DNA from: Bacteroides ndongoniae
GTDB lineage: Bacteria > Bacteroidota > Bacteroidia > Bacteroidales > Bacteroidaceae
Direction: 5' to 3'
NCBI RefSeq assembly: GCF_900108345.1
Contig: NZ_FNVV01000013.1
Coordinates: 1,400,944 to 1,464,943, forward strand
DNA length: 64,000 nt
Below the pieces are notes generated by a model, which had not been told where the DNA came from, ran no database searches, and worked only from the letters and a program-made list of their open reading frames with translations. A program made the position numbers and the translations under genes. This document shows, one piece after another, positions 17,125 to 25,430 of the stretch; positions within the stretch are counted from its first letter, which is position 1; the number at the start of each line of letters is the position of its first letter.

Positions 17125-18681
17125 ATGAGTTTCAGACATCTATCATATATTCTCTCCGGTGCGGTAGTGTTGCTTCTCGCAGCGACCGCCTGCACGCAGG
17201 ACGAACTGGCGGACGGCACCCGTCTGCCTGAGGGCGAATACCCTTTGATTATCAACGCCACCGGACTCTCTGTAGAGGCAACCCCTGCTTCGCGTGCCAC
17301 CGTGGACGGCAACTGGGACGGGGTCACGTCCGTGGCCCTCAGCTTAGGCAGCGAGACGAAGGAGTACAGCGTGACAACCACCGATGCCGAGAAAAAGACG
17401 GCTACCCTGAGCAACAACCTCTCCCCGTTCTGGTGGACGAGCCGCAACGATATCACCGTCAGCGCCTGGTGGCCATACGACCAGACCAACATCTCGCAGA
17501 TGCCCACCGTGGTGGTGAAGGCCGACCAAAGCACAGCGAACGACTTTGCAGCCAGCGACTACATCTCCGCTGAGAACCAGACGGTGCACTTCGACAACCC
17601 GACTTTGGCGTTCAGCCACCGCACGGCACGGGTGACTATTATACTTAGAGAGGGCGCCGGTATCAACGACCTGACAGGAGCGGAAGTCTATGTGACCGGC
17701 CTCTCCACGGACGGCGGCAATCCGGCATTCATCAGCACCTATGCACCGGGCAACGACACCTACGAGGCACTTGCCGCACCGCAGACCGTGAAAGCAAACA
17801 CACCTTTCATTCAAGTGGACTTGAACGGCGGTACCTTCTACTTCCGCCCGCAGAACAGCGTGGAGCTGAAGGCTGGCAGCCGCTACACCTACACCGTCAA
17901 TGTCACTGCCAAGGGGCTGGAACTGGCAGGCTGCACCATCGGTGACTGGACACTTGGTGTAGGCGAGAGCGGCACGGCAGAGGATTTGGGGTACTCCTAC
18001 AATGCGGACACCCATACCTACTCCGTCTATACACCCAACGGTCTGACGGAATGGGCAAAAGCTGCACAAAACGACCCATCGCTGAACTGCACCTTGACCG
18101 AAGACATCAATATGGTGGACAAGAACTGGACACCAATAGGTAATAGCTTTCAAACATACAACGGCACTTTTGACGGACAAGGGTACAGCATCACGGGATT
18201 AAATGCTCCCTCGCTTTTTGGAGGAACAGGAGAAAGTGCAACGGTAAAGAATCTGCAACTCGTGGATGTGGAATTATACGAATCAGGCGGAGGTACAGCC
18301 GGTATAGTGGTTAATAATTATGGCCAAGTCATTGCCTGCTCCGTAACGGGGAAGATTGACGCTTTCAGTGCTGTCAGTGGTATAGCCTACGCAAATCAAG
18401 GCAGCATCACCGCCTGCTGGTTCGACGGAACATTAAAAGAGAATGCAAGTGGAGGTATAGTAAATTATAATTTTAGCATTGGTTCTATAACAGCTTGCTA
18501 TTGGCGTGCTAATACAGACAAAGGAGTATACAATAATGAAGGAGGAACGATAGACGCCACGAAGGTGAATGACGGCGAATCGTGGGAGAATGCCATAGAC
18601 GGCATGAACGCCGCCCTTACCGACAATGCCTACCAATGGGAGCTCGGCACCGACGGTCTGCCTGTGTTGAAGAAGAAGTAA
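17125..18681 (+). CDS. Fimbrillin family lipoprotein 2 with GLUG-type C-terminal repeats
   Basis: A 518-residue lipoprotein (LLLAATAC, Cys23). Residues about 40-280 follow the fimbrillin pattern (SRATVDGNWDG, VTVSAWWP-type strand, AFSHRTARVTIIL, GSRYTYTVNVTAKGLEL, IGDWTLG). The C-terminal 220 residues change to a beta-helix-like repeat region: YNGTFDGQGYSITGL followed by turns such as GIVVNNYGQVIACSVTG, a GLUG-like motif seen in adhesins. The composition becomes more AT-rich in the repeat region (about 18160-18560) and returns to GC-rich at the very end. It is probably a tip adhesin carried by a fimbrillin domain. Confidence 0.8.
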   Translation: MSFRHLSYILSGAVVLLLAATACTQDELADGTRLPEGEYPLIINATGLSVEATPASRATVDGNWDGVTSVALSLGSETKEYSVTTTDAEKKTATLSNNLSPFWWTSRNDITVSAWWPYDQTNISQMPTVVVKADQSTANDFAASDYISAENQTVHFDNPTLAFSHRTARVTIILREGAGINDLTGAEVYVTGLSTDGGNPAFISTYAPGNDTYEALAAPQTVKANTPFIQVDLNGGTFYFRPQNSVELKAGSRYTYTVNVTAKGLELAGCTIGDWTLGVGESGTAEDLGYSYNADTHTYSVYTPNGLTEWAKAAQNDPSLNCTLTEDINMVDKNWTPIGNSFQTYNGTFDGQGYSITGLNAPSLFGGTGESATVKNLQLVDVELYESGGGTAGIVVNNYGQVIACSVTGKIDAFSAVSGIAYANQGSITACWFDGTLKENASGGIVNYNFSIGSITACYWRANTDKGVYNNEGGTIDATKVNDGESWENAIDGMNAALTDNAYQWELGTDGLPVLKKK

Positions 18682-18693
18682 AAACAGGACATT

Positions 18694-20592
18694 ATGAAAC
18701 GATATACCTTACATACATTCTCGACACTCGCCCTGCTTCTTGCGGCCACCGCCTGCACGCAGGACGATGTTGGAACGCTGCCCGACGGCATGCAGCCGCT
18801 GATGCTGACCGCCGCCATAGAGGGCAATGCAGAGACCCGCGCCACCGTGGACAACCGGTGGAACGGCAATGAGACGATAGCCCTGCAAGTAACCGACGGG
18901 AACGGCACGGAGTGGTACGACTACACGGTGGACGATAAAGGCAACCTGTCCGGCGACTACTACTGGACAAATCCAAGTTCCATCACCGTGCAGGGCCTTT
19001 ACCCGAATATCATGGTGAAAAACAACGACTGGACATGGAGCGTGGAGGAAGACCAAAGCAGCGATGAAGCCTATCAGTCAGGCGACCTGCTTTGCAGTGA
19101 ATCCAAGGCTGTGAGCTTCGCCCAGACGCCCGCCCTCACTTTCTACCACCAGACCGCCAAGGTGGTGGTAAACATCAAGCAGGAAGGATTACCCACAAGC
19201 ATCGGCGCCACGGCAGACAACATTAGCCTGACCATCGGTGAGGGTGACATCCTCACGATGGACGGCTCGTTCTCCCTCCCAACGGCAGCGGACAGTGACG
19301 ACCGTTGGCTCGGCACATGGGCATCCGGTAGCACCAAAGGCAGCATCAAGCCCCACCTTGCCACGACCACGGAGACCGACAACTTCGCCACTTACGAAGC
19401 CTTTGTCATCCCGCAGTCCGTGGCGGCAGGCTCAAGGCTGTTTACCTTTACCGCCGAGAAGGACGGCACCTCCTACGGTCCGTTTTACTACACCCTGAAA
19501 AATAATGTAAACTGGAACCCCGGCTATGTCTATACCTACGACATCACCGTCTTCCACTACGGGCTTGAGGTGCAGGTATCGGAAGGTATCAATTGGGAAA
19601 ACGGTGCTACAGGCAGCGGCAGCATCACCCTGAAAGATTACACCTACGACGAAAGCACCAAGACCTATTCCGTCTATACCGCCGAGGGGCTGGACGCATG
19701 GGCGGAAGCGGCAAACCAAGATTTGAGTACCAATTGTACCCTGATGACAGACATAGATCTTTCGGGCGTGAATTGGGAACCGGTGGCTTTTGGGAATTAT
19801 AATACATATTATACTGGAACTTTCGATGGTAATGGACATACTATTAGCAATCTGACAATAACAAATCTGTATTTCAATTATTATTGTGGAATGTTTGGTA
19901 GTGTAGGAACAAATGCAACCATAAAAAATCTGACCCTTGAGAATGTGAGCCTGAATGTTAGTTCTAATGAAGGTCTTGCTGCAATAGGAGCTTTGGCTGG
20001 GTCTAATCAAGGTATCATCTCGAACTGCAATGTTTCTGGAAACATCTCTACAAATTCTCGATTGTTCTATGTAGGAGGCATCGTCGGAAGGATGGATTCT
20101 GGAGTTATACAATATTGCCATTCCTCGGCTTCTATTCAAGGAGGAAACTCTACTTATGTAGGCGGAGTATTGGGAGGCGAATATGCCACGGCAACAGTTA
20201 TCAAAGGTTGCTCGTTTTCGGGTTCAATTACCAGTGATAGAGCAGTTGGTGGCGTTGCAGGATATTGTAGGTTCTTCAATGACATGATTGGATGTTATTC
20301 TGTAGGAGAATTATCTAATCTATCAACAACTGCATATAGAACAGGAGGAGTTGTCGGTTTCCTGCAAATCAACACCACGGCTAACGCCTGCTATTGGAGC
20401 AACTTCGACGGTGTAGGTGTAGGTTATTGTAATGAAAACAATCAGTGGGACGGAGCCTACAAGGTAGATGGAGAAGCTATTAATTGGGCGCAGGCCACTG
20501 AAGCCATGAACGCCGCCCTCGGCACAGATGCCACCTACCTGTGGCATACCGATGCCCCGGATACTCCACCGACCCTCGTGCCGAACAATTAA
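18694..20592 (+). CDS. Fimbrillin family lipoprotein 3 with GLUG-type repeats
   Basis: A 632-residue lipoprotein (LLLAATAC, Cys21), paralogous to the previous protein along its length. The fimbrillin half (RATVDNRWNGNETIALQV, ALTFYHQTAKVVVNI, GYVYTYDITVFHYGLEV) is followed by SVYTAEGLDAWAEAA, then YTGTFDGNGHTISNLTI. Several GLUG-like turns come next (GAIAGSNQG-like, VGGIVGRMDSG, VGGVLGGEYA, VGGVAGYCRF). The repeat region, about 19790-20340, is clearly AT-rich against GC-rich flanks, pointing to exchanged binding modules. It ends only 11 nt before the first eCIS gene. Confidence 0.8.
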   Translation: MKRYTLHTFSTLALLLAATACTQDDVGTLPDGMQPLMLTAAIEGNAETRATVDNRWNGNETIALQVTDGNGTEWYDYTVDDKGNLSGDYYWTNPSSITVQGLYPNIMVKNNDWTWSVEEDQSSDEAYQSGDLLCSESKAVSFAQTPALTFYHQTAKVVVNIKQEGLPTSIGATADNISLTIGEGDILTMDGSFSLPTAADSDDRWLGTWASGSTKGSIKPHLATTTETDNFATYEAFVIPQSVAAGSRLFTFTAEKDGTSYGPFYYTLKNNVNWNPGYVYTYDITVFHYGLEVQVSEGINWENGATGSGSITLKDYTYDESTKTYSVYTAEGLDAWAEAANQDLSTNCTLMTDIDLSGVNWEPVAFGNYNTYYTGTFDGNGHTISNLTITNLYFNYYCGMFGSVGTNATIKNLTLENVSLNVSSNEGLAAIGALAGSNQGIISNCNVSGNISTNSRLFYVGGIVGRMDSGVIQYCHSSASIQGGNSTYVGGVLGGEYATATVIKGCSFSGSITSDRAVGGVAGYCRFFNDMIGCYSVGELSNLSTTAYRTGGVVGFLQINTTANACYWSNFDGVGVGYCNENNQWDGAYKVDGEAINWAQATEAMNAALGTDATYLWHTDAPDTPPTLVPNN

Positions 20593-20603
20593 ACTGAAAC
20601 GCA

Positions 20604-21131
20604 ATGATACGTAAGATACTGACATACTACGCCGAACGCTTGGAGGAATACCTCAGCCGTACTCACCGCCAGCCCGAAGGGATTGCAACGGTAGGACTTA
20701 TCGGTACTGCCTCTGAAGAGACACCGAACAAACTGGTGGTATCCCTCGTGAACCTCGAAAAGGAGGCATCCGGGGATGGCGTGTATATGCAGCGTGCTTC
20801 AAGCGGATATGCGGGACGGCTTGCACCGCTGATGCTGAACATGCACATCATGCTGGCTGCCGTCTACGAGAGCAAGCGATATGCGGAGTCCCTGTCAGTC
20901 CTGTCGGACACCCTGGAGTTCATCCAGTCCATGCCGAAGTTCAGTGTGGACGGTGCGGTATATACCATAGAGGTGGTGCCGATGTCCACAATGGACCTGC
21001 ACAATATCTGGACGACAATGGGCGGCCAGTACCATCCGTCAGTCATCTGCAAGGTACGCGGCCTGACCATAGACTCCGGCACGGTCATCTCCGGCACAGG
21101 AGCGGCCACAGGAAATGAAGTAAGAATGTAG
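20604..21131 (+). CDS. DUF4255 protein, eCIS tube terminator (Afp16/Pvc16-like)
   Basis: A 175-residue protein with the DUF4255 layout: IRKILTYYAERLEEYL, LVVSLVNLEKEASGDG, MLNMHIMLAAVYESKRYAESL, and a C-terminal VVPMSTMDLHNIWTTMGGQYHPSVICKV that is cut here to QYHPSVICKV for length. In antifeeding prophage and PVC particles this protein caps the tube and sheath and sets their end. It is the first gene of the injection-system part, and it follows a fimbrillin gene by 11 nt in the same direction, so both are probably on one transcript. Confidence 0.85.
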   Translation: MIRKILTYYAERLEEYLSRTHRQPEGIATVGLIGTASEETPNKLVVSLVNLEKEASGDGVYMQRASSGYAGRLAPLMLNMHIMLAAVYESKRYAESLSVLSDTLEFIQSMPKFSVDGAVYTIEVVPMSTMDLHNIWTTMGGQYHPSVICKVRGLTIDSGTVISGTGAATGNEVRM

Positions 21132-21152
21132 ACAACTAATGATATAAGCAAG

Positions 21153-21932
21153 ATGAGCAGTTACAGTCCGCTATACATGTTGAGCATCCGGCACGGCTAT
21201 TTTGACGATGGTCTCTGCCGGGCGTTCTCCTGCACTCCAGCACCGCCCGGGCAGGAACTCATGCGCAGGCGCGGACTGCTGTTCAGACAGACGGATGTAG
21301 GTTCATGGACCATTCTGTGCGATACCGCTGGATCCGGGCCGGATACCGGAACGGATGTCCTGAAACTGGACCTGGCCATCACAGACCCGCAGTTCGTCCT
21401 CTACACCCTGTGGGAGGACTTCCGTCCGACAGCCGCATATACGCTGGCTCTTCCGCTTCCAGAAGGCGGTACAGCGGATGGTACAAATGCCTTGATGGAG
21501 TCTGCCGCAGCACGGCAGATCGGACGCGGCTTATGTACGGTCAGCCTACGGTTGACAGAAGAGATGTGGCAGGATGCCCTGAAAGGTCATCCACAGGGCT
21601 GCACCCTGCGGTTCACTCCGAAAGCGTGCAGGTGGGAATACCGGCTGGATTTCCGGAAGGACACCCTCCGGCCATCCGGACAGCTCATGCTGGAGGAGAG
21701 AGGCGGAAGACTGACTTTTCCGCCGTTTGCAAAGACGGAGGACGGCATATTCCGGACGGTTTCGGAAGAATCCGTGCCGATGCACGTCCGCTATGACATC
21801 GACCTGAGACTCACATGCAGGCAGGAGAACTCGGACAGACGCCAGACCCTCATGCGGCATATCCCGCCGCCCGAGACCGGTGCCTATCTGGATTCGGAAC
21901 CAAGGATACTGAAGCGCATAATCAGAATATGA
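21153..21932 (+). CDS. eCIS-associated protein of unknown function
   Basis: A 259-residue protein that I cannot assign. It has two beta-rich halves (GLLFRQTDVGSWTILCD, FVLYTLWEDF, then LRFTPKACRWEYRLDF) and no signal peptide or membrane segment. It starts 21 nt after the DUF4255 gene and is followed by the sheath gene, so it is likely a conserved structural or assembly part of this injection-system class. The C-terminus (EPRILKRIIRI) is basic. Confidence 0.7.
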   Translation: MSSYSPLYMLSIRHGYFDDGLCRAFSCTPAPPGQELMRRRGLLFRQTDVGSWTILCDTAGSGPDTGTDVLKLDLAITDPQFVLYTLWEDFRPTAAYTLALPLPEGGTADGTNALMESAAARQIGRGLCTVSLRLTEEMWQDALKGHPQGCTLRFTPKACRWEYRLDFRKDTLRPSGQLMLEERGGRLTFPPFAKTEDGIFRTVSEESVPMHVRYDIDLRLTCRQENSDRRQTLMRHIPPPETGAYLDSEPRILKRIIRI

Positions 21933-21996
21933 CAGTCAGGAACAAGTATAACCAAATAATTAATAATATGTCAAACCAATTAAACCCAAGTAGCTT

Positions 21997-23586
21997 ATGG
22001 CACAGATGAAGACCCCTGGCGTTTACATCGTGGAGAAAAGCGCCTTTCCCAATTCGGTAGTCGAAGCGGCTACAGCGATCCCGGCTTTCATCGGAATCAC
22101 CGAGAAAGCCCAGAACGGTCCGGACTCCCTCAGCGGCAAGCCGTGGAAGATCACGTCCATGACCGAGTTCCAGCAGTATTTCGGCGGAGCACCGGCTCCG
22201 AAATTCGTGCTTTCCGTGGGCGATGCTCCGAAGGAGGGCGACCCGGCTCCATTCTACAGCCTCCCGTCACCTGACGGCAGCAAGGCTGTCACGGTCATTG
22301 ACCAGAGCGGACCTTTCTCCCTGTATTACCAGATGGTCATGTTCTATGCCAACGGCGGTGGTACCTGCTACATCGTCTCTGTCGGTACTTACGCAGAAGG
22401 TGCGCCTGTGGACAAGGACAAGGTCGTGGCCGCTCTCGCAGCCATGGAGAAGGAGCAGGAGATCACGATGGTGGTCGTCCCGGAAGCCGCATCCGTACCT
22501 GACTGCAAGGACATCCAGACTCAGGTGCTGGCGCATTGCGGAAAGATGATGAACCGAATCGCTATCCTCGATGTGCAGCCGAAAGCCGCCGCACACGAGA
22601 CCATGTCCGACCAGATAGAGACTTTCCGCACCAATGTAGGTGCCAATTTCCTCTCATACGGTGCCGCCTACTATCCGTGGCTGAACACATCCGTATTGTC
22701 CGTCAAGGACATAGACGGCACGGTGCTGACATGGGACTTTACCCAGCCGACTCCTGACATCGCTCCGTTCTTCGCTCCCGGCTCCAAGTTCCCGAAATAC
22801 TTCGCGGACACATACGCTGAGATTGCCGCAGGCAAGAAGGTGGTGAAGCCGGCCCAGAAGGACGAGACTGGAGCAGAAACAGTTCCTGCCGAGACAGCGG
22901 ACTGCACGCCGGACGAACTGGCAGCCATGAAGACCAACCTGCACAACGCCCTGCTGCAGAATCTTCCGGGCTATCAGTATATCGTGAACAAAGTAAAAGA
23001 CAGGCTTAACCTGCTTCCTCCTTCAGCTGCCATGGCAGGCCTCTACACAATGGTGGACAATACGAGAGGGGTCTGGAAAGCCCCTGCAAATGTGAGCGTA
23101 AACTATGTGAACAGCCCCGTCGAGAACATCGACAACGCCATGCAGGAAGACCTGAACATGCCGATGAACGGCAAGGCGGTGAACGCCATCCGCACTTTCC
23201 CGGGCGAAGGCATCAAGGTGTGGGGTGCAAGGACACTGGACGGCAATTCCCAGGACTGGAGGTATGTCAATGTGCGCCGCACGATGATGTTCCTTGAAGA
23301 GTCGGTGAAGAACGCAGCCAAGGCATACGTGTTTGAGCCGAATGTGGCCGCCACTTGGATGAACGTGCGCTCGATGATAGACAACTTCCTGCGCAGCGTA
23401 TGGAAACGGGGCGGACTTGCCGGAGCCACTCCGGAGGACGCATACGAAATTCATGTGGGACTGGGTGATACGATGACCGCCACAGACATCCTCGACGGCA
23501 TCATGCGCATCACGGTACTGGTGGCCATTACCCGTCCGGCAGAGTTCATCGAAATCACCTTCCAGCAGCAGATGCAGAAGAGCTGA
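21997..23586 (+). CDS. Contractile tail sheath protein
   Basis: A 529-residue sheath protein. The N-terminus (KTPGVYIVEKSAFPNSVVEA) and the following PAFIGITEKAQNG are diagnostic of contractile phage-tail sheaths. The C-terminal core contains VNVRRTMMFLEESVKNAAKAY and ends with the EITFQQQM-type strand that links subunits by mesh. It polymerises around the tube in an extended state and contracts to drive the tube into a target. Only one sheath gene is seen, unlike the three in Afp/PVC. There is an ordinary ATG start. Confidence 0.95.
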   Translation: MAQMKTPGVYIVEKSAFPNSVVEAATAIPAFIGITEKAQNGPDSLSGKPWKITSMTEFQQYFGGAPAPKFVLSVGDAPKEGDPAPFYSLPSPDGSKAVTVIDQSGPFSLYYQMVMFYANGGGTCYIVSVGTYAEGAPVDKDKVVAALAAMEKEQEITMVVVPEAASVPDCKDIQTQVLAHCGKMMNRIAILDVQPKAAAHETMSDQIETFRTNVGANFLSYGAAYYPWLNTSVLSVKDIDGTVLTWDFTQPTPDIAPFFAPGSKFPKYFADTYAEIAAGKKVVKPAQKDETGAETVPAETADCTPDELAAMKTNLHNALLQNLPGYQYIVNKVKDRLNLLPPSAAMAGLYTMVDNTRGVWKAPANVSVNYVNSPVENIDNAMQEDLNMPMNGKAVNAIRTFPGEGIKVWGARTLDGNSQDWRYVNVRRTMMFLEESVKNAAKAYVFEPNVAATWMNVRSMIDNFLRSVWKRGGLAGATPEDAYEIHVGLGDTMTATDILDGIMRITVLVAITRPAEFIEITFQQQMQKS

Positions 23587-23629
23587 TAACTGTATGTTGA
23601 ATTAATAACACATTAAAACATAAAGAATT

Positions 23630-24085
23630 ATGACAGAAGATGGATCAGCACAGAGCGCAGCAACGTGGCCCGTGCCCGAATTTCATTTCAGCGTGGAGAT
23701 AGCCGATGTAGGCAAGATCTCCTGCAAGGAAGTATCAGGACTCGACATGGAGTTCGACGTGATTGAATACCGCTCCGGTGACATGCCCGGATTTACCAAG
23801 GTGAAGATGCCGGGGCTGAAGAAGACCGGAGACGTGACACTCAAGAAAGCGATGTTCAAATCAGACACGAAACTATGGGACTGGATCAACCAGGTAAAGA
23901 TGAATGTCATCAAGCGTTCAAGCATAACGGTTGCCCTTTTAGATGAAAACGGGGAACCCGTGCAGAAATGGAATCTGACCAACGCATGGCCGAAGAAGTA
24001 CACCGTGGAAGGGTTCAAGGCCGACGGCAACAGCGTATCGATGGAAACCATTGTGATTGCCCACGAGGGTGTGACTCCGGCATAG
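23630..24085 (+). CDS. Inner tube protein 1 (phage tail tube-like)
   Basis: A 151-residue tail-tube protein. The pattern PVPEFHFSVEIADVGKISCKEVSGLDMEFDV is characteristic, given here only as PEFHFSVEIADVG and EVSGLDMEFDV. It ends with strands around WNLTNAWPKKYTVEGFKADG. Hexameric rings of this protein stack into the rigid channel inside the sheath. It is followed at 23 nt by a paralogue, as Afp1/Afp5-type pairs are in related particles. Confidence 0.9.
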   Translation: MTEDGSAQSAATWPVPEFHFSVEIADVGKISCKEVSGLDMEFDVIEYRSGDMPGFTKVKMPGLKKTGDVTLKKAMFKSDTKLWDWINQVKMNVIKRSSITVALLDENGEPVQKWNLTNAWPKKYTVEGFKADGNSVSMETIVIAHEGVTPA

Positions 24086-24108
24086 TGTAAACCTTTGACT
24101 GTTCAGGC

Positions 24109-24555
24109 ATGGCTCATGACAGCAAGACATGGAAACCGCCGGTACTCTTCCACTTCACGGTGGAGTTCCAGTGGGGAAAAGACAAGGCATCCGCCTCCTT
24201 TGCGGAGGTGGATGGCCTTGGTCAGGAACTTGTGCTTGAAACAGGAAGCAACAAGGTGAATCTGGCAACCGATGTTAAAGTCTCGGATGTCACTCTGAAA
24301 CGTGCTATCGAGCCCATCAACGAGAAAATCACGGTCTGGGTCAAGAACACATTTCTGTTTAAGCACGGAGCAAAGATAAAGCCGTGTACACTGCATGTTT
24401 CTCTGCTCGATGAACAGGATAAGATTGCAGCAAGATGGACTTGTGAATGGGCTTTTCCTATCAAATGGACTGTCGGTCAGCTGAACGCCTCGGAAAGCAA
24501 GATTGCTGTCGAGACCATTACTTTACGGTGCAAATCATTGAGGAGGAACAGATAA
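24109..24555 (+). CDS. Inner tube protein 2 (tube initiator-like)
   Basis: A 148-residue paralogue of the preceding tube protein (VLFHFTVEFQWG, SFAEVDGLGQELVLE, WTCEWAFPIKWTVGQLNA). In related systems a second tube protein begins the tube on the baseplate. Its stop overlaps the next start as TAATG, so translation is coupled. Confidence 0.9.
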   Translation: MAHDSKTWKPPVLFHFTVEFQWGKDKASASFAEVDGLGQELVLETGSNKVNLATDVKVSDVTLKRAIEPINEKITVWVKNTFLFKHGAKIKPCTLHVSLLDEQDKIAARWTCEWAFPIKWTVGQLNASESKIAVETITLRCKSLRRNR

Positions 24556-24728
24556 TGCCGATTGTCATCAAGGAAATACGGGTCAGTACAGTAGTGGAGA
24601 AGAAAATTATCCTCCCGGAGGAGATTTCTCAGAGGGCATTGGAATCCCTTAAACGGGCTGTGCTGGAGGAACTCTCTGAAAAGGAGGAGCATAGGCATTC
24701 GATGGACATCAGAAAAAAGGAACGTTGA
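24555..24728 (+). CDS. DUF5908-type small eCIS protein
   Basis: A 57-residue protein beginning MPIVIKEIRVSTVVE, a start typical of DUF5908 proteins found in Bacteroidetes injection-system loci. The rest is charged and helical. The start is fixed by the TAATG overlap with the tube gene; the longer open frame upstream in this register is spurious. The role is unknown and may be in baseplate or tube assembly. Confidence 0.8.
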   Translation: MPIVIKEIRVSTVVEKKIILPEEISQRALESLKRAVLEELSEKEEHRHSMDIRKKER

Positions 24729-24747
24729 ACGATAGAATGGAAAAGAA

Positions 24748-25407
24748 ATGGAGAATCTGACATTTACAGGGTACACAGACCCGAAGTACGGCAGCGAGAC
24801 AGGCAGCTATACTGCACTGTTGGATCCAGACACGCTCAAACTTGACAAGGAAATCGTGTATGCCGAAGACAGGCAGCTCGGAGCCATCGGAGGGAATGTA
24901 AAATTCGTACGGTACAAGGCAGAGAACCTGTCGTTCAAGTTCACCATAGACTGCACGGGGCTTGTGGAGGGGACGAAAGAAAATGACCAAGTGTACAATA
25001 AGATACAGGAGATAGAGAACCTGCTGTATGTCTATAACACGGACGGACACCGCCCCTCTTATGTGAAAGTTCTGTATGGGACGATGGTATTTCACGGACA
25101 AGTGAAGAAGTTCGAGGTGGACTACACCCTCTTTGATGACAAGGGTAATCCTCTACGGGCATCGGTGTCCTTGACCTTTACCGGATTCCGAAACAGCGAG
25201 GAGGAACGCAAGAAATTCTCCAAGCAGTCTCCCGACATGTCCCGGCTCATCACCGTCAAGGAGGGCGAGACACTGCCTTACCTCTGCTACAGGATATACG
25301 GGGATTCCCTGCTTGTCCGGGAGGTGGCGAGGTTCAACGACTTGGATAGTTTCAGAAACATACCGGCTGGGACACAACTGCTGTTCCCTCCGCTTAAAAA
25401 GAGTTGA
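24748..25407 (+). CDS. eCIS tube-adaptor protein with LysM domain (Afp7/Pvc7-like)
   Basis: A 219-residue protein. The N-terminal 150 residues form a tube-like domain (ENLTFTGYTDPKYGS ... VLYGTMVFHGQVKKFEVDYT). The C-terminus is a LysM-like module (LITVKEGETLPYLCYRIYG ... IPAGTQLLFPP). In related particles this protein lies between tube and spike. It is placed correctly between the tube and the VgrG-like gene. The LysM fold here is more likely structural than cell-wall binding. Confidence 0.85.
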   Translation: MENLTFTGYTDPKYGSETGSYTALLDPDTLKLDKEIVYAEDRQLGAIGGNVKFVRYKAENLSFKFTIDCTGLVEGTKENDQVYNKIQEIENLLYVYNTDGHRPSYVKVLYGTMVFHGQVKKFEVDYTLFDDKGNPLRASVSLTFTGFRNSEEERKKFSKQSPDMSRLITVKEGETLPYLCYRIYGDSLLVREVARFNDLDSFRNIPAGTQLLFPPLKKS

Positions 25408-25430
25408 CAACAAAGACAGAAAGGAGCAAT

